Of a stretch of 64,000 nt of DNA, positions 62,772 to 64,000 are shown in pieces. The notes beneath the pieces are model-generated. The model saw nothing but the letters and a program-made list of their open reading frames with translations. It was not told the DNA's origin and searched no databases. Position 1 is the stretch's first letter, and every line of letters starts with the position of its first letter. Source of the stretch: Pseudomonas fluorescens HK44. Its GTDB lineage: Bacteria; Pseudomonadota; Gammaproteobacteria; Pseudomonadales; Pseudomonadaceae. The stretch spans positions 152,495 to 216,494 of the forward strand of contig NZ_AFOY02000018.1 of NCBI RefSeq assembly GCF_000217955.3, read 5' to 3'. Position numbers and translations under genes: made by a program.

Positions 62772-64000
62772 ATGATTTCCATACCCGAAAACCTCCCCGA
62801 TGATCCTGAATTGCTCAAGCAGATGCTTGCGAAGATGTAGTCCAGGGTCGGTTTTCTCGAAGAGGAAAACGCACTGCTGCGTCAGCGCCTGTTCGGACGT
62901 AAGTCCGAGCAAACGGCTGATCCGGCAACGCCGCAGTTGGCCCTGTTCAATGAGGCGGAAAGCGTCATAGAGTCCATTGATGGGGCCGCTGAAGAGGAAA
63001 TTGTTGCGCCGACCCAGCGCCGTGGTAAGCGCAAACCGCTGCCGGCCGATCTCCCTCGCATCGAAGTCATCCACGAGCTGCCCGTGCACGAGCTGACTTG
63101 TGCTTGCGGCTGCCGCAAGCACGCCATCGGCGAAGAAACCAGCGAGCAGCTGGAAATCGTGCCGATGCAGATTCGCGTGATCAAACACATCCGCAAGGTC
63201 TACGGCTGCCGTGCCTGTGAAACGGCACCGGTCACTGCGGACAAGCCCCAGCTGATTGAAAAAAGCATGGCCAGCCCAAGCGTGCTGGCGATGCTGCTGG
63301 CCACCAAATACGTGGACGGTTTGCCGCTTTACCGTTTCGAAAAAGTACTGGGCCGCCATGGCATCGATATCCCGCGCCAGACCTTGGCCCGCTGGGTTAT
63401 CCAGTGCGGCGAACACTTGCTGGAAAGCCGCATCATCCACTGCGATGAAACCCGGGTGCAGGTGTTGAAAGAGCCTGATCGGGAGCCAAGCAGTCAGTCC
63501 TGGATGTGGGTGCAAACCGGTGGCCCGCCCGACAAACCGGTAATCCATTTCGACTACTCAACCAGCCGGGCGCAGGAGGTGCCGACGCGCCTGCTTGATG
63601 GCTATCGCGGCTACGTGATGACCAATGATTACGCCGGTTACAACGCGCTGGGCGCACAGGACGGATTTGAACGTCTAGGTTGCTGGGCGCATGCACGGCG
63701 CAAATTTGTCGAAGCGCAAAAAGTGCAACCCAAAGGAAAGACGGGCCGGGCCGACATCGCGCTGAACCTGATCAACAAGCTTTATGGCATAGAACGCGAC
63801 CTAAAGGCCGACAACGACGGCGAGCGTAAAGCCGGTCGTCACGAGCACAGCCTGTCGGTGTTGGCTCAGCTGAAAAGCTGGATGGAAAAGACGCTACCAC
63901 AGGTGACAGCTCAAAACGCCCTAGGCAAAGCCGTCAACTATCTGGCGAGCAACTGGAACAAACTTGAGCGGTACGTCGAGGAAGGCTACCTGACAATCGG
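62772..64000 (+). pseudogene. IS66 tnpC, broken and running off the window
   Basis: An ATG at 62772 opens a frame that meets a TAG at 62838-62840 after 22 codons; the same frame continues downstream with strong similarity to the intact TnpC: 'LFGRKSEQTADPATPQLALF', 'ACGCRKHAIGEETSEQL', 'RIIHCDETRVQVLKEPD'. About 13 codons (the region after 'CGEHL') are deleted relative to the intact copy. TAG in place of CAG is the likely nonsense change. The copy is inactive. Confidence 0.85.

Noticed and set aside
62655..62840. Stop codon readthrough in the second tnpC
   Set aside because: The gene also lacks about 13 codons, and its tnpB partner is truncated, so simple decay is enough.

Overview
The window looks like the chromosome of a Pseudomonas of the fluorescens/putida type. 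The grounds are GC-rich coding DNA, a tmRNA whose tag reads ANDETYGEYALAA, Pseudomonas-style REP pairs (GTGGGAGC...GCTTGC type), and many genes whose order resembles known Pseudomonas clusters (ats, kyn, ant, an McpS-like chemoreceptor). These assignments come from reading protein motifs by eye; no database search was run.

Layout. 0-3.7 kb: end of a lactate-utilisation operon (LUD protein, D-lactate dehydrogenase) and a small secreted protein. 3.8-7.2 kb: ssrA (tmRNA) with a tyrosine integrase next to its 3' end, relics of a second integrase, a frameshifted aldo/keto reductase, and a 51-bp inverted copy of the ssrA 3' end plus terminator. 7.3-25.2 kb: a large sulfate-ester scavenging region. 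It holds a dedicated TonB-ExbB-ExbD system, an arylsulfotransferase, a TonB-dependent receptor, two paralogous LysR regulators, a sulfatase, an AtsK-like dioxygenase, and an ats-type ABC transporter with arylsulfatase. An IS110/IS1111 element sits inside it among REP sequences. 25.7-30.6 kb: a decayed island (small DUF protein, integrase-domain protein, DUF3987 remnant), a complete IS66-type element with an 8-bp target duplication, and a broken LysR gene.

30.7-44.4 kb: mixed accessory and core genes. These include a DMT exporter with a divergent AraC regulator, a DUF1460 lipoprotein, a VapBC45-like toxin-antitoxin pair, a YeeE/YedE transporter, a DUF2252 protein, an ArnT-like glycosyltransferase convergent with an Ais-like phosphatase, an McpS-like chemoreceptor, and a remnant of an insecticidal Tc-toxin A gene. 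44.4-48.2 kb: LysR/MdaB, a monooxygenase, a TauE/SafE exporter and a LysR gene. 48.2-57.8 kb: a tryptophan-to-catechol segment made of a permease, kynureninase, an Lrp-type regulator, AntR, anthranilate dioxygenase AntABC and an aromatic amino acid permease. Kynurenine entering through KynU yields anthranilate, which AntABC turns into catechol.

57.9-64 kb: a TauE/SafE exporter, then an unusual CysD with an unrecognised N-terminal extension of about 183 residues, translationally coupled to a CysN-CysC fusion. Together these form an ATP-sulfurylase/APS-kinase (PAPS-forming) module. The window closes in nested, decayed IS66 copies.

The most promising novelty is the extended CysD of the cysD-cysNC module. 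Next come the inverted tmRNA attachment-site pair around the integrase, operator-like motifs shared across the sulfur region, and the integrase/small-protein pairs that recur at both edges of that region.
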